DNA of 9,439 nt from an uncultured Collinsella sp. Lineage in GTDB: Bacteria > Actinomycetota > Coriobacteriia > Coriobacteriales > Coriobacteriaceae. Of the stretch, positions 7,738 through 9,439 are shown piece after piece. The first letter of the stretch is position 1, and every line of letters starts with the position of its first letter. The stretch covers positions 1 through 9,439 of the forward strand of contig CAAFQK010000081.1 of the NCBI GenBank assembly GCA_900765115.1. The letters run 5' to 3'. The notes under the pieces were generated by a model that ran no database searches, had not been told where the DNA came from, and saw nothing but the letters and a program-made list of their open reading frames with translations. The translations under genes were made by a program, and so were the position numbers.

Positions 7738-7974
7738 CTTTAATACCTTTCTATAGATATAAATATCTTAATAATAGTAATAGCACTGACGAAACTGTTG
7801 ATTACTCCCAAAGACGCAGGTCAGACCCAGAAAGAGAATCGACAGTAACCTGTGTGCAACAGGGGTGGTTTTCCACGTTCAAAACCTGCGCAAAACTTTT
7901 CATCACCGCGGATTGGGTTTTAGACACCTTATGCCCGTGGTTTCGACAAGTTTTCAACAGGTGTCTCTATTTCC
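7738..7974. other. dnaA-dnaN intergenic region, candidate oriC segment
   Basis: This is the only long non-coding stretch (237 bp). The part next to dnaN (about 7738-7785) is markedly AT-rich against GC-rich surroundings and contains GATAT-AA-ATATC (7756-7767), as a DNA-unwinding element might. Three 9-mers match the DnaA box TTATCCACA at 7 of 9: TTTTCCACG (7869-7877, plus), TTTTCAACA (7951-7959, plus) and TAATCAACA (7804-7796, minus). The dnaA-dnaN gap is a known oriC position in several Actinobacteria and Firmicutes. The number and quality of boxes are modest, so the main origin could instead lie upstream of dnaA, beyond this window. The same DNA must also serve as the dnaN leader. Confidence 0.45.
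7922..7966. repeat. 8-bp perfect inverted repeat in the dnaA-dnaN gap
   Basis: AGACACCT (7922-7929) and AGGTGTCT (7959-7966) are exact reverse complements separated by 29 bp. They lie 8 bp beyond the dnaA stop codon. There is no T-run after the stem on the minus strand, so this is not a standard intrinsic terminator. It may be an origin protein-binding arrangement, an mRNA 3' hairpin of dnaA, or coincidence. The right arm abuts the DnaA-box-like TTTTCAACA. Confidence 0.5.
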
Positions 7975-9400
7975 CTACGAGCGCAGTGTAATTTTATCGC
8001 GCAGCGACTTGAGGTCTTCGGTGACGGTGCGGTCTTCCTGGATCATCTTCTGGACCTTTTTGTAACTCGTGCTGACGGTCGAGTGGTTGCGGTTGCCAAA
8101 TTCGGCGCCTACCGCCGTGGTCGTCATCTCGCACATTTCGATGGCCAGGTAGATAGCGATATGGCGTGCTTTGGCGATATTGGCGTTGCGACGCGGGCCG
8201 ATGAGCTCCTCGTGTGTCACGCCGTACTGCTCTTCGATGACGGACTGAACCGTTTGCACGTTGATCTTTTTGGCCGATGTGTCGAAGTACTGGCTGGCGA
8301 TGGCGTCGATATCGTCAAAGGTGAGCTCCCCGCCCTCGCGCTCGCGGTCGCCCGCCTCGCCGGCGCAGCGCTCGCAGAAGCTCTCGAGTTCGCGGATGTT
8401 GGTGCCCGACACCTCTGCCATGTGCTTAAAGTGCTCATCGGTCAGGTGCCCGCCGTCGCCCCCGTAGGCCGCCAGCAGTGAGTCGTCGCCTGCCTCGGGA
8501 GCGGCGACGATGGTGTTCTCGTAATAGCGCTGCAAGATCTTGTATTTCATCTCGTAGCTGGGCTCTGCGACCAGGCAGAGCATGCCGGCGTTGAAGCGGC
8601 TGGTCAGACGCTCGTCCATGCTCAGGTCCTTGGGGGCGCGGTCTGCCGCGATGACGACCTTCTTGTTGTTGCGGATGAACTCGTCCATGAGCTGGAAAAA
8701 GTAGTCCACGCTCGCGCGCTTGCCGATGATGTTTTGGATGTCATCGATGATGAGCACGTCCACGCCGTGGTACGCCTGCATGATGGGGGCGTTGCTCTTC
8801 TTTTGGCGGTCGAACTCGGTCATCAGGTCGTCCAGATATGCCTGTGAATTGGCATACTTGACCTTGATCTCGGGCGACTTCTCGGCGAGCTCGTTTTTGA
8901 TAGCGAGCAACAGGTGGGTCTTGCCCAGGCCCGATTTGCCGTAGATGAACAGTGATGTGCACGTGCCGCGCTCGTCCGCGAGGGCGGCAAACTTGAGTGC
9001 CGAGCGATAGGCGTGGCTGTTCTCGGGCCCGTAGACAAAGTTCTCAAAGGTGAATTTTGAGTTTGCGGCGAGCGGGGCACCGTCTGTGTTCTGCTCCGCC
9101 GGCGCTGCCGGCGCCGCCGTGGGCGAAGCGGGGGCCGCAGCGTGCGTGGTCTTTGCCGGAGCGCCGCCCTTCATCTGGCTCATCATACGGCGGAAGTCAT
9201 CGGCCGAAAGCGTGTTCTTGATCGCAATGCCCGAGTCCTCGCCCGGCGTCGTGTCGTGGGCGATGGGCATGTGCGTGACGGGTGCGGGCGTTGATGTCAC
9301 CGGCATCGACGGTGCCGCGGGCGCCTGCTGCACCTCTCCCATGGTTTCACGGGAAACATCGCCGGCCCTGGGCACCGGTACCGTTGCGGCGGCTGCGGCC
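7975..9400 (-). CDS. dnaA: Chromosomal replication initiator protein DnaA, 5' partial
   Basis: AAA+ initiator that binds DnaA boxes and melts oriC. The stop TAG is at 7975-7977; the true start is missing because genomic sequence ends at 9400. There are 474 complete codons of genuine sequence. Numbering from the first complete codon, residues 1-113 are a low-complexity Ala/Pro-rich linker (domain II). From about 114 (SKFTFENFV) comes AAA+ domain III, with Walker A GKSGLGKT (154-161), Walker B VLIIDD (215-220), and a sensor/arginine-finger stretch around ADRAPKDLSMDERLTSRF. Domain IV ends with the helix-turn-helix signature containing AEFGNRNHSTV (about 424-449). Domain I, the helicase-interaction and self-interaction domain, is absent only through truncation. 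An apparent GTG start at 9417 lies in adapter sequence and is not real. The gene stands first in the cluster, before dnaN. Confidence 0.96.
9343..9358. promoter_or_regulatory. parS-like ParB-binding site inside dnaA
   Basis: The 16-mer GGTTTCACGGGAAACA differs from the parS consensus TGTTTCACGTGAAACA at two positions (1 and 10), and keeps the half-sites GTTTC and GAAAC. On the dnaA strand it encodes the peptide DVSRET with flanking bases. parS sites cluster close to the origin in most bacteria that have ParB, so the location fits. It lies in the poorly conserved DnaA linker, where the coding constraint is weak. Binding is inferred from sequence only; no parB gene is visible in this window. 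Confidence 0.65.
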
Positions 9401-9439
9401 AGATCGGAAGAGCACACGGCTGAACTCCAGTCACATTCT
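9401..9439 (+). other. Illumina TruSeq adapter read-through (non-genomic)
   Basis: Bases 9401-9434 match the 34-nt TruSeq index-read adapter, beginning AGATCGGAAGAGCACACG and ending CTCCAGTCAC, with one mismatch at 9419 (G in place of T). Five bases, ATTCT, follow where the sample index would begin. On the minus strand this creates the peptide MCSSDL fused to the truncated dnaA; CSSDL is a recognised signature of translated adapter. The segment should be trimmed. Confidence 0.97.

Noticed and set aside
9400..9417. GTG at 9417 as the real start of dnaA
   Set aside because: The codons come from Illumina adapter sequence, and the protein would lack domain I.

Overview
The window carries the classic bacterial replication-initiation/gyrase gene cluster, with every gene on the minus strand. 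Read in the direction of transcription (high to low coordinate) the order is dnaA (5' truncated) - dnaN - recF - dciA (DUF721) - gyrB - gyrA. The same order occurs at the chromosome origin of many Actinobacteria, for example Mycobacterium tuberculosis Rv0001-Rv0006. The GC-rich coding sequence, frequent GTG starts and strong GGAGG ribosome binding sites fit this group. The acidic N-terminal extension on GyrA and the character of the proteins suggest Coriobacteriia, possibly a Collinsella-like gut bacterium. That taxonomic call is inference from memory of the families, not from a search.

Layout: 1-40 is a very GC-rich hairpin followed (minus strand) by eight T, a probable intrinsic terminator after gyrA. 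78-2819 is gyrA and 2831-4861 is gyrB, 11 bp apart and certainly co-transcribed. 4862-4966 holds a clean intrinsic terminator for the upstream dciA transcript, a weak candidate gyrB promoter and the gyrB ribosome binding site. 4967-5530 is dciA, overlapping the end of recF (5517-6623) by 14 bp. recF starts 10 bp after the stop of dnaN (6634-7737). 7738-7974 is the only sizeable non-coding gap. It has an AT-rich stretch next to dnaN, several DnaA-box-like 9-mers and an 8-bp inverted repeat, and is a candidate for all or part of oriC. 7975-9400 is dnaA without its start and domain I.

The last 39 bases (9401-9439) are not genomic. They match the Illumina TruSeq index adapter at 33 of 34 positions, followed by five bases where an index would begin. 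The apparent dnaA start lies inside this adapter and is an artefact. Together with the low-complexity other end, this suggests the window is a whole short contig.

Functionally the genes form one replication toolkit: DnaA opens the origin, DciA assists the replicative helicase, DnaN is the sliding clamp, RecF supports gap repair and fork restart, and GyrA/GyrB form the A2B2 gyrase that supplies negative supercoiling. No unknown gene system is present. The most notable non-gene signal is a 14/16 match to the ParB-binding parS consensus inside the dnaA linker (9343-9358), which would put a chromosome-segregation site within the initiator gene.
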